Position numbers and translations under genes: made by a program. This document shows, piece by piece, positions 4,898 to 7,043 of a stretch of 7,043 nt of DNA (the first letter of the stretch is position 1; each line of letters starts with the position of its first letter). The stretch covers positions 1 to 7,043 of the forward strand of contig CABUMU010000104.1 of the NCBI GenBank assembly GCA_902492855.1. Reading direction: 5' to 3'. The DNA is from an uncultured Collinsella sp. (GTDB taxonomy: Bacteria; Actinomycetota; Coriobacteriia; Coriobacteriales; Coriobacteriaceae). The notes under the pieces are model-generated. The model worked only from the letters and a program-made list of their open reading frames with translations. It did no database searches and had not been told where the DNA came from.

Positions 4898-7043
<2,146 letters not shown>

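Overview
The window is GC-rich bacterial chromosome, with codons mostly ending in G or C and short AT-rich control regions. A pyruvate:ferredoxin oxidoreductase, a stand-alone carbamate kinase and a C39-like peptidase suggest an anaerobic, probably gut-dwelling actinobacterium of the Coriobacteriia (Collinsella-like). That placement is inferred from composition and gene style, not from a marker gene.

Layout, left to right. (1) 1-281 (+): the 3' end of a C39-like cysteine peptidase. (2) 282-415: two hairpins between convergent genes; the first is a good terminator. (3) 416-1378 (-): complete carbamate kinase (arcC). (4) 1379-1980: a 602-bp divergent intergenic region, AT-rich on the arcC side and rich in palindromes and potential hairpins on the other. 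(5) 1981-2924 (+): a tight two-gene operon, a small cysteine-rich cyclophilin-like (DUF3830-type) protein followed 2 bp later by a helical protein of unknown function. (6) 2925-3165: a weak terminator hairpin, then an AT-rich stretch with three tandem copies of a roughly 19-bp motif spaced 33-34 bp. (7) 3166-4527 (+): an AAA-type ATPase with a DUF4143/PD-(D/E)XK-like C-terminus. (8) 4528-4897: a repeat-dense convergent spacer with two copies of a REP-like palindromic element, an 11-bp inverted repeat and a 125-bp near-palindrome enclosing a bidirectional terminator. (9) 4898-7043 (-): the C-terminal 714 residues of pyruvate:ferredoxin (flavodoxin) oxidoreductase (nifJ), which runs off the right edge.

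Two genes have a clear role in fermentative energy metabolism: NifJ turns pyruvate into acetyl-CoA and reduced ferredoxin, and ArcC makes ATP from carbamoyl phosphate. They are not in one operon and no other arginine-deiminase gene is visible. The ATPase gene looks like an accessory insertion: it stands alone, has more AT-rich codons over much of its length than its neighbours, and is bordered by repeats on both sides. I see no clearly new multi-gene system. The features most worth following up are the triple repeat before the ATPase, the 125-bp near-palindrome after nifJ, and the uncharacterised DUF3830-like gene pair.
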